Source: Acidobacteriota bacterium (GTDB lineage: Bacteria; Acidobacteriota; UBA6911). Taken from it: a stretch of 34,328 nucleotides of DNA. Location: positions 1-34,328 of the forward strand of contig JAISUT010000013.1 in assembly GCA_031271905.1 (NCBI GenBank), read 5' to 3'. This document shows positions 1-8,800 of this stretch, piece after piece; within the stretch, counting starts at the first letter, position 1; the number at the start of each line of letters is the position of its first letter. The notes under the pieces are model-generated. The model searched no databases and had not been told where the DNA came from. It worked only from the letters and a program-made list of their open reading frames with translations. The position numbers and the translations under genes are program-made.

Positions 1-1
1 G

Positions 2-304
2 GAGTATTACACGGTGGTGCGTGAGATGCCCTCGGGCAAGGGCTTCGCCGACCTGGTGTTCCTGCCGCGCCCCTTCCACGCGGAGAAGCCCGCGATGGTC
101 GTCGAGCTCAAGCGCGACAGGGACGCGGCGGGCGCGATAGCGCAGATACGCCGCAAGGAGTACCCCGCCGCGCTCAAGGACCACCTGGGCGGCGGCGCGA
201 GTGGCGCAAGTGGCGCGGGCGCTTCGGGCGGTCTGCTGCTGGTCGGCGTGTCGTATGACAAGGACACCCGCAAGCACACATGCCTCATCGAAACGCTCGG
301 ATAG
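2..304 (+). CDS. PD-(D/E)XK nuclease domain, C-terminal fragment (AAA-ATPase-like/DUF1703 family)
   Basis: The frame is open from the window edge and ends at TAG 302-304, so only about 100 C-terminal residues are visible. They carry a PD-(D/E)XK nuclease signature: a GKGFADLVFLP strand with the metal-binding Asp, followed by MVVELKRDRDAAGAIAQI, which supplies the E-x-K pair and the helix with the conserved Gln. This is the pattern of the nuclease domain found at the end of the AAA-ATPase-like/DUF1703 proteins, which usually have an N-terminal ATPase domain of some 300 residues that would lie outside the window. A short Gly/Ala/Ser-rich insert (GGGASGASGAGASGG) sits between the nuclease core and the last strand and may be a slippage-prone low-complexity stretch. 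The cellular role of this family is not well established. The family call is good; the function is inferred only as nuclease-like. Confidence 0.75.
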   Translation, partial: EYYTVVREMPSGKGFADLVFLPRPFHAEKPAMVVELKRDRDAAGAIAQIRRKEYPAALKDHLGGGASGASGAGASGGLLLVGVSYDKDTRKHTCLIETLG

Positions 305-574
305 CCCGCCACGTTGCGCCTGCCTACGCCCAATCCGGCTGGCCAAAGCGGTTCCTGTCTATTGCCCGCGCCACCAGCAAAAAACGCTTTCGCCATACGG
401 AATCTTGGAATAGAATCCGAGGCTTCCCGTCGGCGCGCGGAGGGTGCCCCGAGGCGAGAAAAGGCGGGGCGAGGCGACATCGCGGCACAATCGCGACAAG
501 GATGCGGGCGGGTTTGCGGATTCCAAACTGGCGCATGGGAGTTCAACCCATGGCTGGTGCGTGAGGGGGGGCGG

Positions 575-1234
575 GTGAGGCGCGTCGGAGGAGTGTTGCT
601 GTCGATGATGTTGCTGGCGTCCGCCAGCGCGTGGGCGGAGGAGTCGCCGGCGGTTTCGGCGACGGACGCCGCCTCCCCCGCGCCTTTGACGCCGTTGACG
701 GTGGGCGGGAAGCTGCGCCACTACCTGGATTCCACCGCCGGCCCGGGGTCGCTCGCCCTCACCGCCTTCGTCGCAGGCTACCACCAGGCCACCGACGCGG
801 TGCCGGAGTGGGGGCAGGGGATGGAGGGGTATGGCAAACGGTACGCATCCTCGCTCGGGCACAAGGCGGTCGGGCACGCGGCGCGTTTCGGGATGCAGGC
901 GCTCCTCGGCGAAGACCCCCGCTACCTTTTCGCGCCCCCGCAGGAGGCGGTGCGCCCCCGCGTCTGGCACGCCGCCAAGCAGACATTCCTCGCCAACAAG
1001 GACGGCGGCGGCGTGCGGCCGAACTACTCCTACTTCACCAGCGTGGCGGTGGGAACCTACGTCTCGCGCCAGTGGCGGCCCGAGGGCGACCGCGACGCGC
1101 TGGAATGCCTCCAGTCCGCCGCAGTCTCGGTCGGCGTCCACACCGCGAAGAACGTGTTCAAGGAATTCTGGCCTGACATCCAGAGGAAGCTCTTGAAAGG
1201 ACGGCTCCCCGGCGGCGCCTCGACGAATCGCTGA
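575..1234 (+). CDS. secreted hypothetical protein of an acidobacterial family
   Basis: A protein of about 219 residues starting at GTG 575. The start is chosen because the purine-rich GAGGGGGG stretch at 563-570 lies just upstream and because this start gives a compact signal peptide (MRRVGGVLLSMMLLASASAWA, cleavage after AWA). ATG 605 is an alternative. The mature part has a repeated Gly/Ala/Tyr character, with motifs such as VPEWGQGMEGYGKRYASS and LLGEDPRYLF. This resembles an uncharacterised secreted family I associate with Acidobacteriota, in which a 'PEWGQG..GYG.R.AS' block is followed by 'EDPRY'. Amphipathic segments suggest an envelope-associated protein, but no catalytic residues are recognisable. 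The gene precedes marC by 71 bp and may share a transcript. Function unknown. Confidence 0.7.
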   Translation: MRRVGGVLLSMMLLASASAWAEESPAVSATDAASPAPLTPLTVGGKLRHYLDSTAGPGSLALTAFVAGYHQATDAVPEWGQGMEGYGKRYASSLGHKAVGHAARFGMQALLGEDPRYLFAPPQEAVRPRVWHAAKQTFLANKDGGGVRPNYSYFTSVAVGTYVSRQWRPEGDRDALECLQSAAVSVGVHTAKNVFKEFWPDIQRKLLKGRLPGGASTNR

Positions 1235-1269
1235 GTTGCGTTATCATTTAAGCAAGGCGGCGATGACAA

Positions 1270-1290
1270 GGCGGCGGCCGGCACGCCGCC
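1270..1290 (+). other. hairpin in the marC leader
   Basis: A perfect 7-bp stem, GGCGGCG / CGCCGCC, with a 7-nt loop lies directly before the ribosome-binding site GAGGGGAGGGG of the MarC gene. It could modulate translation initiation or be a weak GC-rich terminator of the upstream gene. There is no U-tract. Confidence 0.35.
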
Positions 1291-1305
1291 GAGGGGAGGG
1301 GTGTC

Positions 1306-1905
1306 ATGGAGCTGGGCTTCATCCAGACGGCGAGCGCGTTCATCGTGCTCTTCGCCATCATCGACATCCTCGGCTCGATACCGGTCATCTTGAACCTCCA
1401 GCGGAAGTCCGGAAAGCTCCACGCGCTCAAGACGAGCGTCGTCTCGCTGGCGATCCTGGTGCTGTTCCTGTTCGGCGGCGAGTATGTCCTGCACCTGTTC
1501 GGCGTCGACATCGAGTCGTTCGCCGTGGCGGGGGCGCTGGTCATCTTCATGTACGCCGTCGAGATGATCTTGGACGTGGAGATATTCCGCAACAAGGGGC
1601 CTGCGGGCGCGTCGTCCATCGTGCCGCTGGCGTTCCCGCTCATCGCCGGGCCCGGCTCGTTCACCACGCTCCTGTCGTTGCGCGCCGAGTATGCGCTGGA
1701 GAACATCTTGGCGGCGCTGGTGCTGAACATGGCGATCGTCTACGCCGTCCTGAAGGGGCTGGAGAGGATCGAGAAGACGCTGGGCGAGGGTGCCATCTAC
1801 ATCATGCGGAAGTTCTTCGGCATCATCCTGCTGGCGATCGCGGTGAAGCTGTTCACCACCAACGTCGGCTCGATGATGGCGGGCTTCTTCGACTGCGGCG
1901 AATGA
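1306..1905 (+). CDS. MarC family integral membrane protein (UPF0056)
   Basis: A 199-residue polytopic inner-membrane protein with about six hydrophobic segments, the normal length for MarC/YhcE proteins. Family hallmarks are visible: the N-terminal FIVLFAIIDILGSIPVI helix, the FxNKGPAGASS loop, and the PLAFPLIAGPGSFTTLLSL segment, the strongly conserved 'P.a.PllaGPG.itt' motif. MarC was once linked to multiple antibiotic resistance, but that role was later disputed, so the transported substrate is unknown. The ATG is preceded by a strong Shine-Dalgarno sequence (GGGGAGGGG, about 5 nt away). The upstream gene lies 71 bp away. Downstream is a terminator hairpin at 2008-2028 and the convergent AddB-like gene. 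Confidence 0.93.
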   Translation: MELGFIQTASAFIVLFAIIDILGSIPVILNLQRKSGKLHALKTSVVSLAILVLFLFGGEYVLHLFGVDIESFAVAGALVIFMYAVEMILDVEIFRNKGPAGASSIVPLAFPLIAGPGSFTTLLSLRAEYALENILAALVLNMAIVYAVLKGLERIEKTLGEGAIYIMRKFFGIILLAIAVKLFTTNVGSMMAGFFDCGE

Positions 1906-1960
1906 GCCTCCCGCCGTTTGACGCAGAGCGCAACCTTTACAGGGTCGGTGCCCTCCCCGT

Positions 1961-1990
1961 CCCAGGGCGGGCGAGGCTTCGCGTCCGCCA
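1961..1990 (+). repeat. intergenic repeat segment shared with 8512-8542 (copy 1)
   Basis: CCCAGGGCGGGC is identical to 8512-8523. Both copies continue with GCTTCGCG and TCC(A/G)CC. CCAGGG at 1962-1967 can pair with CCCTGG at 1992-1997. Each copy is followed by a GGGGCTTT hairpin. Probably a dispersed GC-rich intergenic element. Confidence 0.5.
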
Positions 1991-2007
1991 ACCCTGGCTC
2001 TGTTCCG

Positions 2008-2028
2008 AAGCCCCTGCCGGGGCTTTTG
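2008..2028 (+). terminator. intrinsic terminator after marC
   Basis: The hairpin AAGCCCC-TGCC-GGGGCTT is followed by further T residues (GGGGCTTTTG), 103 bp after the marC stop and between convergent genes. The T-run is short (four), so efficiency is uncertain, but position and orientation fit transcription from the left. Confidence 0.6.
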
Positions 2029-2069
2029 CAACTGCGGACCTGTGCATTCATCGCCAAGATGGGGCATGT

Positions 2070-2091
2070 GGCGCATGAGAAGAAATGCGCC
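2070..2091. other. hairpin between convergent genes
   Basis: A perfect stem GGCGCAT / ATGCGCC with the 8-nt loop GAGAAGAA. It lies just beyond the AddB-like gene's stop when read on the minus strand. No U-tract is present. It may help end or protect the 3' end of the AddAB transcript. Confidence 0.35.
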
Positions 2092-2165
2092 GGCGGGCGA
2101 GGTGCGCCTGTGGGCGAACGCGGCTGCGTCGCCCGAGGCGAGGGGCGGCCTGCGCGCGTCAAGCG

Positions 2166-5100
2166 TCAATCCTCGGGCGAACGGTCGCAGACGCCGGCGT
2201 AGTCGCAGTATCGGCAATTGTCGTCTTTCTCGCACTGGCGGAACGGCACCGCCTCGTTGAACAGGTCGCCGAGTTTCGACCGGAACTGCTCGGCGAAGGG
2301 CTCCTCGTAGTCGCGGAAATCCTTGATCTCCTCCCCGCCTAGCTTCAGGGCGGGGGAGTAGCCGTCGTCATCGGCGGCGAGCGCGAATAGCAGCGCGGGC
2401 GCGACCGGGGCGTGCGTCTCCCTGCCCAGGATCAATGAGTAGAGGAAGGTCTGGAACTGGTAGCCGGCTTTCTTCTTCCGGTCTTCCTGGAAAACGTCCT
2501 CGATGGTCTTCCCGTAATCGCCCTCTCTCGGCACTTTCCCGGTCTTGTAATCGACCACGCGCACCAAGCCGTCTTTCCGGTCTATCCGGTCGATGATCCC
2601 GCCGACCCTCACCCTCGTCCCGTCGCCCAGCTCCACGTCGAAATAATGCTCCTCCTCCAAACCAAGGATGTCGAACGGGGCGCGGCGCCGGTCATACGTC
2701 AAGGCGTTGCGCACCATGCGTTCGACGACCTGGAAATAAATGTTCTGCTCGCCGTCGTACTCCCCCCTGGCGGTCGGGGTCTTGAAGTACTCCTCGACGA
2801 AGGCGTCCTCTATCAGCCGTTTCGTCGCCGGGGCGATGGCGTCCACCTCGCCTGACGCGCCTGGAACGAGATGGCCTGCGAAAAAATCCGGCGTGACCGC
2901 CAGCGGCGCGTCTTTGCGGGTGCCGCCCTCGCCGTGGGGCTTGCCGTAGACCTTCTCCATCGCCTTGTGGAAGATGTTGCCCAGATAGGCGCCGTTCAAG
3001 GAGGAGTCCAGCCCTTCGGGCACTCGCAGCCCCGCCACGTATTTGAAGTAGAACCGCAGGGGGCACTCGATGAAATCGTTGAATGCCGAGGGGGACAGGG
3101 CGTGCGGCTTGCCATGCCCGCCGGGCTTGCCGTCATACATCCCCCTCAACGCATCCAGCATGGCGGCGGTCTTCGCCACGGAAAGCGCCCGCCGCCCCGG
3201 CGCGAGGGGTGGTGCGCCTTTGAGCGTGAAGGTCTGGCTCCCCCCTCGGCGGGACGGCGCCCCCTCCCATTGGAGCTGCATCAGGTAGCGGCTCTTCTCC
3301 CCCTTGCCCATCCCGCTTCTCCCCGCGCTGTACGCCAGCGCGACGTTTTCCGCGCGTTGGAGGAGCCGGTGGAAGTTGTAGGCGTTTTGCGCGTCTTGGT
3401 CGTCTATGGACGGCATGCCGAAAGCCTTGCGCAACAGCGGGGGGATGAAGGACGCCTCCGGCTCGACGGCGGGGAGGACGCCCTCGTTGGCGGAAAGCAC
3501 CAGCAGGTTCTTGAAATCCATGTTCCGGGTGTCGGACATGGCCATGACCTGCAACCCCTTGGCGGGTTCGCCCGCATAGGAGATCTTCACCGAGAGCAGC
3601 AGCCTCTTGAGCAGCTTGAGCGCCGACTCGTTTTTCAACACGCTCTGCGCGATGACCTCCAGGCCGTTCAGCATCTTGTAGGCTTCCGACAGCGCGGCGA
3701 TTTCCAGATGCCCTTCGACCTGCCTGCCCTCGGCTATCTTCTCGACGACCTCGCGCAAATACCTGACCAATTCGGGCGGCGTCCCGGCGACGCGGAAAAG
3801 CGTCGCGTCGGTCAAGACCGCAGTCGCCACTGCGTCCGCCCCCCCGTCCACGATCGGCAGCACGGCGCCGGGATCGACGAACAGCCGTTTGGTCTTTTGT
3901 ATGAGGGCGATGTCGCGGCTGGCGCCGGCGTACACGCACCGGGTGAACCGGTTTTTCAGCACCGGCAGCAGGTAGTCGAGGCCGAAAGCGCCGTCGCGCA
4001 CCCCCTTGACCTGCAACTCCGCCAGTTGCGTGAGGTAGCCGGCGATCGGCGCCTGCATCAACGTGTACAGGATCGCGATGTTGGGCTTGACGCCCTCCGG
4101 CAACTGGCTCAACACCGGCGGCAGGAGTTTCACGTCGCACAGCACGATGGCGGAGGCGGCGTCCTCGAAAGCGGCGTCGGACGCACGGGACACGCCGGAC
4201 GCCGGGGCGCCGCCCCCCCTGCGGACGACGTCCTCCACCCAACGGGCGACGTACCCCGTTTGCGAGACGGGGTTGGCGGCCTCCAGGAAAACGATCTCCT
4301 TCGCCCGGGCGAAATGGTCGCGGTCGCCGTCCGGCAATGCGTCGGGGAACTCTTGCAGGTGCCTTCTCAGGTACTTCCCCGCCTCGGCCTCCAGGTAACG
4401 CTTGTCGTAGTCCCAGTAAAAGAGCGCCCGGTCTTTCAAGTGGGAGAACAGGCGCGCCTCGGCGCGGGAGAGGTGGTTGAAGCCGACGAAGGCGTATCGG
4501 CGGGCGGGGAACAGGCCGTCGGCCTGCGCGGCATCTGCGCCCCCGGCGACCTCTGAGGCCTCCGGCCGGGGGCGTGGGGCGGGCATCCGTTCGACCACAT
4601 CCCGCAGCAGCATCCCTTCGTAGGCGACGCCCCCCCGGCGCAAGTTCTCCTTGAACCGGGCGTAGACCTCCGCCAAGACGTTCCAGATGTCGAAGAAGGC
4701 GCTTTGCAGGCGCGACTTCTCCTCGATGTCGAAATTCAAGAACCGCCGGACGACGGCCTTCTGCCCCTCGTCCAGGAACGACCAGTCCTCCAGCCGCTTC
4801 AAATCGGCGACGCCCGCATAGAGCTTCTCTGCGGCGACCAGGTCCTTGTCGATGTCGTCGAAATCATGCAGCAAGACCTCCCCGAAATAATAGAATTCGT
4901 CGAAAGCCTCCGCCGTCGCCATCCCGCGGCTGTCGCGCACGGATCTGTAGGCGTCGTACAGCCCCCACACCATGCCGATGCGCTGGACTTCGCCGTCATA
5001 GATGCGCAACGGGCTCGCCAGCTCGCACAACTGCACGATGTTGGCGTACTGCGGCGCCCAGAGGGGGCGCCCCCCGGACAGATCCGAGAAATATTTGTTC

Positions 5101-5219
5101 ATGAACAGCTTGGTGCGCCTGGAGGGGGTGACGACGGTCGTTTGCGACAGGTCGCCGTCCGCGCCGGACTTCTCGTAGAGGTCGCGGGCGACTTCGTATA
5201 GGAACGTGTCATTGGCCAC
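2166..5219 (-). CDS. AddB-like PD-(D/E)XK nuclease subunit of an AddAB-type helicase-nuclease
   Basis: A 1017-residue protein of the kind encoded beside AddA-like helicases for double-strand-break end processing. The N-terminal half is helicase-like but has no Walker A motif (TTVVTPSRRTKLFMNKYF replaces it), as in Bacteroidetes-type AddB relatives. MAMSDTRNMDFKNLLVLSA is the conserved mid-protein block. The C-terminal nuclease has SAFNDFIECPLRFYFKY, GNIFHKAME and GGIIDRIDRK, then VDYKTGK at about residue 890 as the catalytic core. An AddB-type Fe-S staple is visible: Cys719 plus Cys1002-x2-Cys1005-x5-Cys1011, matching the C-x2-C-x5-C spacing of characterised AddB. The start is GTG 5219, supported by AGGAGG at 5226-5231 with a 6-nt spacer. 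The gene overlaps the upstream helicase gene by 11 bp, so the two are probably translationally coupled. Chi recognition cannot be judged from sequence. Confidence 0.9.
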   Translation of the reverse strand: MANDTFLYEVARDLYEKSGADGDLSQTTVVTPSRRTKLFMNKYFSDLSGGRPLWAPQYANIVQLCELASPLRIYDGEVQRIGMVWGLYDAYRSVRDSRGMATAEAFDEFYYFGEVLLHDFDDIDKDLVAAEKLYAGVADLKRLEDWSFLDEGQKAVVRRFLNFDIEEKSRLQSAFFDIWNVLAEVYARFKENLRRGGVAYEGMLLRDVVERMPAPRPRPEASEVAGGADAAQADGLFPARRYAFVGFNHLSRAEARLFSHLKDRALFYWDYDKRYLEAEAGKYLRRHLQEFPDALPDGDRDHFARAKEIVFLEAANPVSQTGYVARWVEDVVRRGGGAPASGVSRASDAAFEDAASAIVLCDVKLLPPVLSQLPEGVKPNIAILYTLMQAPIAGYLTQLAELQVKGVRDGAFGLDYLLPVLKNRFTRCVYAGASRDIALIQKTKRLFVDPGAVLPIVDGGADAVATAVLTDATLFRVAGTPPELVRYLREVVEKIAEGRQVEGHLEIAALSEAYKMLNGLEVIAQSVLKNESALKLLKRLLLSVKISYAGEPAKGLQVMAMSDTRNMDFKNLLVLSANEGVLPAVEPEASFIPPLLRKAFGMPSIDDQDAQNAYNFHRLLQRAENVALAYSAGRSGMGKGEKSRYLMQLQWEGAPSRRGGSQTFTLKGAPPLAPGRRALSVAKTAAMLDALRGMYDGKPGGHGKPHALSPSAFNDFIECPLRFYFKYVAGLRVPEGLDSSLNGAYLGNIFHKAMEKVYGKPHGEGGTRKDAPLAVTPDFFAGHLVPGASGEVDAIAPATKRLIEDAFVEEYFKTPTARGEYDGEQNIYFQVVERMVRNALTYDRRRAPFDILGLEEEHYFDVELGDGTRVRVGGIIDRIDRKDGLVRVVDYKTGKVPREGDYGKTIEDVFQEDRKKKAGYQFQTFLYSLILGRETHAPVAPALLFALAADDDGYSPALKLGGEEIKDFRDYEEPFAEQFRSKLGDLFNEAVPFRQCEKDDNCRYCDYAGVCDRSPED

Positions 5220-8200
5220 GGCGCACCTCCTGGATCCTGTCCGCCTCGCCCGGCGCGTCCGCGAGGTACCAGACGTACCCTTTGATCGTGTTGTACATGC
5301 CCATCTTGCCGAGGAGTTCCATGTATTTCCCGACCTGCCTGGCGTGCGCCCCCTCCTCCTTGCCGGTCTTGTAGTCCAGGACGACGACGTTGCCCTCCCC
5401 GTCCACCAGCACGCGGTCGGGGCGGTTCTCCCTGCCGTCTTCCATGATGATCGCCGCCTCGGTGAAGACCTTGTACTTGTCCGAGAACCAGTCCCGCCTC
5501 CCGCTGCCCGCGATGTGCCGCAGGACGGCTTCGGCGTAGGGGCGCCGTTCCGCTTCGCCCAGCTCCCCGGCGGCGAAAGCCTTTCCGACGGAGGCCGCCA
5601 CCGCCTGTTCGATGTCTTCGGCGCCGGCGATGTTGGCGAAGATCCTATGGACGAGGTTGCCCTCCTTGATGCCTCTCATCGCGTCCTCGCCGCCGCCGCT
5701 CGCGAATATCCGCGCCTCGGCGGAGGGGTATATGGCGGTGGCGGCCTTGGTCGGGTTGAACGCCACCTCGATCTCGCGCCGCTCCTCGGCGGGCGCCTCG
5801 TCGTGCCTCTCGATGTAGCCTGTTGCGTAAGGGGCCGTTTTCATTTTCATGTGCGCGCGTATCAAATCTTGGATGTTGAGCGATGTGCTGTCCTTGCCCG
5901 GCTCCTTCGCCAAGACCAGCAGGTTCTTCTCCGCCCGCGTCAACGCCACGTAAAGCAGGTTCAGGTTGTCCATCTTCAGGTTGTCGGTCTCCTCGGCGTA
6001 TTCCGGGGCGAACAGCGAGCACTCCATCTGGGAGTTGTATTCCAACGGCAGGAGGGTGAAATCGAACGGATGTCGCTTCTGGGCGGCCTCGCACCAGACC
6101 ACTTGCTGCTTGAACGCCCCCGATTTCTCCGCCATCGGCCAGTCCGCGAACGGGACGATCACCGTGTGGAACTGCAACCCCTTGGATTGGTGGATGCTCA
6201 TCGCCAGGATGCCGTCGCGGACGCCTTTCACGGGCAGGGGCAGGGTTTCTTTCGAGAGCTTTTCGTCCCAATGCTCCAGGAAACGCCCGATGTCCGGCGT
6301 GTTCCGCGACAGGTAGTCGGTGAGCTTGTCCATGAAGGCGAGCACGTCTTCGCCCGCCCGCAGGTCCGCGCCCCCGTCGGCGGGGGCGAAGAACTTCCGG
6401 CACAGCTCCTCGACCCATTCGGGCAGCGACCGCGTCTTGCGCGCCTCGATGTCGGCGAGGACGCCGTCGATCGCCCCCCTCGACAGCTCCGCCGGGTCGC
6501 CGTTTTTCCAGCCCAGGTACAGCTCCGCCGCCAGCGCGGGGTTCCTCGGCTCGTTGACGAGGCGCAGGGCGGCGACGAGCAGGCGCACCGCCTTGGAGCC
6601 GCCCAGGCGGTAGGCGCTCTCCGAGATGATTTTGACGCTTTCCCCGGCGTCGGGGTATCTCTCCGCGAACACCTTGGGCAGCTCGTCGGCGATTTGGCGG
6701 ATCTGCTTGTTCTTCCGGCACAGGATGCAGATGTCGCCCTGCCGGACGCCGCCGTCCAAAAGGAGTTTTATTTTCTCGGCCAGCCGCCCGACGACGACCT
6801 CGGAGTACCGCTTGACTGTGTTGCGCCCATCCTTTTCCGCTTCGACGAAATCGACCGAGACGTAGCCTTGGCATTCTCTCCGTTGCTTTTGCCGGACATC
6901 CACATACGCCTTGGCGAACGGCTGGCGCGCGTCTTTCTGCAAGTCGTTCGCCGATCCCTCGAACAGGGCGTTGTTGAACTCCACGATCTCCCTGGCGCTG
7001 CGGTAGTTGGCGTCGAGCGACCGGCATCCGGCGCGGTCGCCGAGTTCGTTTTCGATGTCGTTCAGGATGCGCCAGTCGCCGTTGCGCCAGCGGTAGATCG
7101 ACTGCTTGACGTCGCCCACGAGCATCCCGAAGCTGTTGGTGGCGAGGATTTCGGAGATCAACACCTTGAAGTTCTTCCATTGCAGCTCGGACGTGTCTTG
7201 GAATTCGTCGATGACCACGTGGCGTATCTGCGCGCCTATCTTCTCGAAGACGAAGGAGGAGTCGTCCTTGCCGACCAGCCCGCCCAGGAGCTGGTTGGTG
7301 TTGGCGAGGACGAACCGGTTCTGCTCCTTGTCGTGGGCTTCGATCTTGTCGGCGACGTGCTTCAGCAGCTCCAACTGGTAGACGAACTTCATCAGTTGCT
7401 TCGCGGAATTGCGCAGGGGCAGGTTGTCCCTGCGGTATTTTTCCGTGTCGAGGAACAGCGCCAGATAATCGTCCCCGTGCGTTCCGCCGGAGAGTGTTTC
7501 ATAGACTTGGCGCATCGTTGCGGTGAGCAGTTTTTCTTCGCAGTATTCGCCATCCGACAATTTTTTGAAGAACCCGCCGATGTCCTTCGAGACGTCCTTG
7601 ATGACGGTTCGCGCCTTCTGCCGGATGGGCATCGGGCAGGGGAAATGATCCATCAGGTCGAACGCCTCGACCCTGCCCCTGATTCCAGACTCGAAGCCCT
7701 TGATGATTCTGACGCATTCGTCCCTGGCGTTCGCCACCTTGTCCGGCTGGTCGGTGAATTCCTGGTTGAGGGCGCGGGCTTTCTTCTGGAAAGTCTCGTT
7801 GAAGATGAACCGGCTGAAGCTCTGCAAATCGCGTTCGACGGACCATTTGTCGTCTTCGAGCTTATGGTTCACGAAGCGGGCGAGCTTTCCCAGCACCTCG
7901 CTCCCGGCGGTCGCCTCGCTGATGACGGCCTTCACCGCGTCCCGGACGGGCAGCGCGGTGTCCAGCTCGATGTCGAAGCGCGACCCGACGCCCAGCTCCC
8001 GCGCCAGGTTGCGCACGACGGACTGGAAGAAGCTGTCGATGGTGGTGACATGGAAATTGCTGTAGTCGTGCAAGATGGCGTGGAAGGCCTGCGCCGCCCG
8101 ACGTCGTATCTTGCCATCGTCGTTTCTCAGGCCGTCGGGCAACCCCTCCCTCAGGCCGGCCAGGAAGTCTTTGTCGTCGTCGGCGGCGAGCTGGCGCAAG

Positions 8201-8385
8201 TAGCCGAGGATCCGCTCCTTCATCTCGCCGGCGGCGTCGTTGGTGAAGGTCACCGCCAAGATGTGCCGGTGCGCCGTCCGGGGATCGCCGACCAGCAATC
8301 GCTTGATGTACTCCCGCGCCAGCGTGTAGGTTTTCCCGCTCCCCGCCGACGCGCGGTAGACGGTGAAGTTCCTGTCCTCGCCCAT
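5209..8385 (-). CDS. AddA-like UvrD-family helicase with C-terminal PD-(D/E)XK nuclease
   Basis: About 1058 residues from ATG 8385. This start is preferred over one 13 codons upstream because GGGGAGA lies just before it. Superfamily 1A helicase motifs are intact: Walker A ASAGSGKT (residues 12-19), Walker B VVIDEFQDTSE (about 390), motif III LVGDVKQSIYRWRNGD, motif V MSIHQSKGLQF and motif VI LYVALTRAEKNLLVL. The C-terminus has a RecB/AddA-type nuclease: GNLVHRIFA, then RPDRVLVDGEGNVVVLDYKTGK near residue 1004, then Q..KYMELL. Together with the AddB-like partner it should resect DNA ends to load RecA in recombinational repair (known for AddAB, inferred here). It is the first gene of a two-gene operon. 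A -10-like TAAAAT (8436-8441, minus strand) is a candidate promoter. Confidence 0.93.
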   Translation of the reverse strand: MGEDRNFTVYRASAGSGKTYTLAREYIKRLLVGDPRTAHRHILAVTFTNDAAGEMKERILGYLRQLAADDDKDFLAGLREGLPDGLRNDDGKIRRRAAQAFHAILHDYSNFHVTTIDSFFQSVVRNLARELGVGSRFDIELDTALPVRDAVKAVISEATAGSEVLGKLARFVNHKLEDDKWSVERDLQSFSRFIFNETFQKKARALNQEFTDQPDKVANARDECVRIIKGFESGIRGRVEAFDLMDHFPCPMPIRQKARTVIKDVSKDIGGFFKKLSDGEYCEEKLLTATMRQVYETLSGGTHGDDYLALFLDTEKYRRDNLPLRNSAKQLMKFVYQLELLKHVADKIEAHDKEQNRFVLANTNQLLGGLVGKDDSSFVFEKIGAQIRHVVIDEFQDTSELQWKNFKVLISEILATNSFGMLVGDVKQSIYRWRNGDWRILNDIENELGDRAGCRSLDANYRSAREIVEFNNALFEGSANDLQKDARQPFAKAYVDVRQKQRRECQGYVSVDFVEAEKDGRNTVKRYSEVVVGRLAEKIKLLLDGGVRQGDICILCRKNKQIRQIADELPKVFAERYPDAGESVKIISESAYRLGGSKAVRLLVAALRLVNEPRNPALAAELYLGWKNGDPAELSRGAIDGVLADIEARKTRSLPEWVEELCRKFFAPADGGADLRAGEDVLAFMDKLTDYLSRNTPDIGRFLEHWDEKLSKETLPLPVKGVRDGILAMSIHQSKGLQFHTVIVPFADWPMAEKSGAFKQQVVWCEAAQKRHPFDFTLLPLEYNSQMECSLFAPEYAEETDNLKMDNLNLLYVALTRAEKNLLVLAKEPGKDSTSLNIQDLIRAHMKMKTAPYATGYIERHDEAPAEERREIEVAFNPTKAATAIYPSAEARIFASGGGEDAMRGIKEGNLVHRIFANIAGAEDIEQAVAASVGKAFAAGELGEAERRPYAEAVLRHIAGSGRRDWFSDKYKVFTEAAIIMEDGRENRPDRVLVDGEGNVVVLDYKTGKEEGAHARQVGKYMELLGKMGMYNTIKGYVWYLADAPGEADRIQEVRRGQ

Positions 8386-8435
8386 AATGTTTCTCCCCGC
8401 CCCTGGTGTCCATGCCAAATCCAAAAGCCGATGGC

Positions 8436-8441
8436 ATTTTA
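8436..8441 (-). promoter_or_regulatory. candidate -10 element for the AddAB-like operon
   Basis: Read on the minus strand this is TGTAAAAT, 51 bp before the AddA start, and nearly matches the -10 consensus. No convincing -35 hexamer is visible 16-18 bp upstream. Confidence 0.4.
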
Positions 8442-8511
8442 CAGCAAAAACGCCCCCGTCATGCGAAAGCTTGAAATAGAATCGCGGGCCGGGGATCTAT
8501 TTGACCGTTCA

Positions 8512-8542
8512 CCCAGGGCGGGCCGCGCTTCGCGCGTCCACC
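8512..8542 (+). repeat. intergenic repeat segment shared with 1961-1990 (copy 2)
   Basis: It starts with CCCAGGGCGGGC, then GCTTCGCG and TCCACC, as in the copy after marC. It is followed about 35 bp later by a GGGGCTTTGCCCC hairpin, parallel to the hairpin that follows copy 1. Confidence 0.5.
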
Positions 8543-8660
8543 CCCGGGCTTCGATACGCAACCGCTTCACGGTTGTGGCGGGGCTTTGCCCCGCACCCCG
8601 TCATTAGCGCGAGGTCGCACGGGCGCAGAGACGCGGGGGCGGGGCGGAGGCACGCGCGGA

Positions 8661-8688
8661 TTGACAAGGGGCGGAGGACGGATAAACT
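8661..8688 (+). promoter_or_regulatory. sigma-70-type promoter, TTGACA-N16-TAAACT
   Basis: A consensus -35 TTGACA (8661-8666), a 16-bp spacer and TAAACT (8683-8688) point toward the secreted rhodanese gene. The leader would be about 240 nt and would contain repeat copy 1. This is the best -35 match seen in this region. Confidence 0.6.
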
Positions 8689-8800
8689 AATCAGGTGCGT
8701 GAAACGTCCGGCCCCGTCCGGGCGTCTATTGTTCGTGCGGAGGGCCGGAGAGGCGCCGGGTGCCGGCACCGCCGCAGGGGATGTGTTTGGGGAGATTTCA

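Noticed and set aside
5206-8607. An 1133-codon plus-strand frame antisense to the AddA-like gene
   Set aside because: Same shadow effect; the minus-strand frame has all helicase and nuclease motifs and a good ribosome-binding site.
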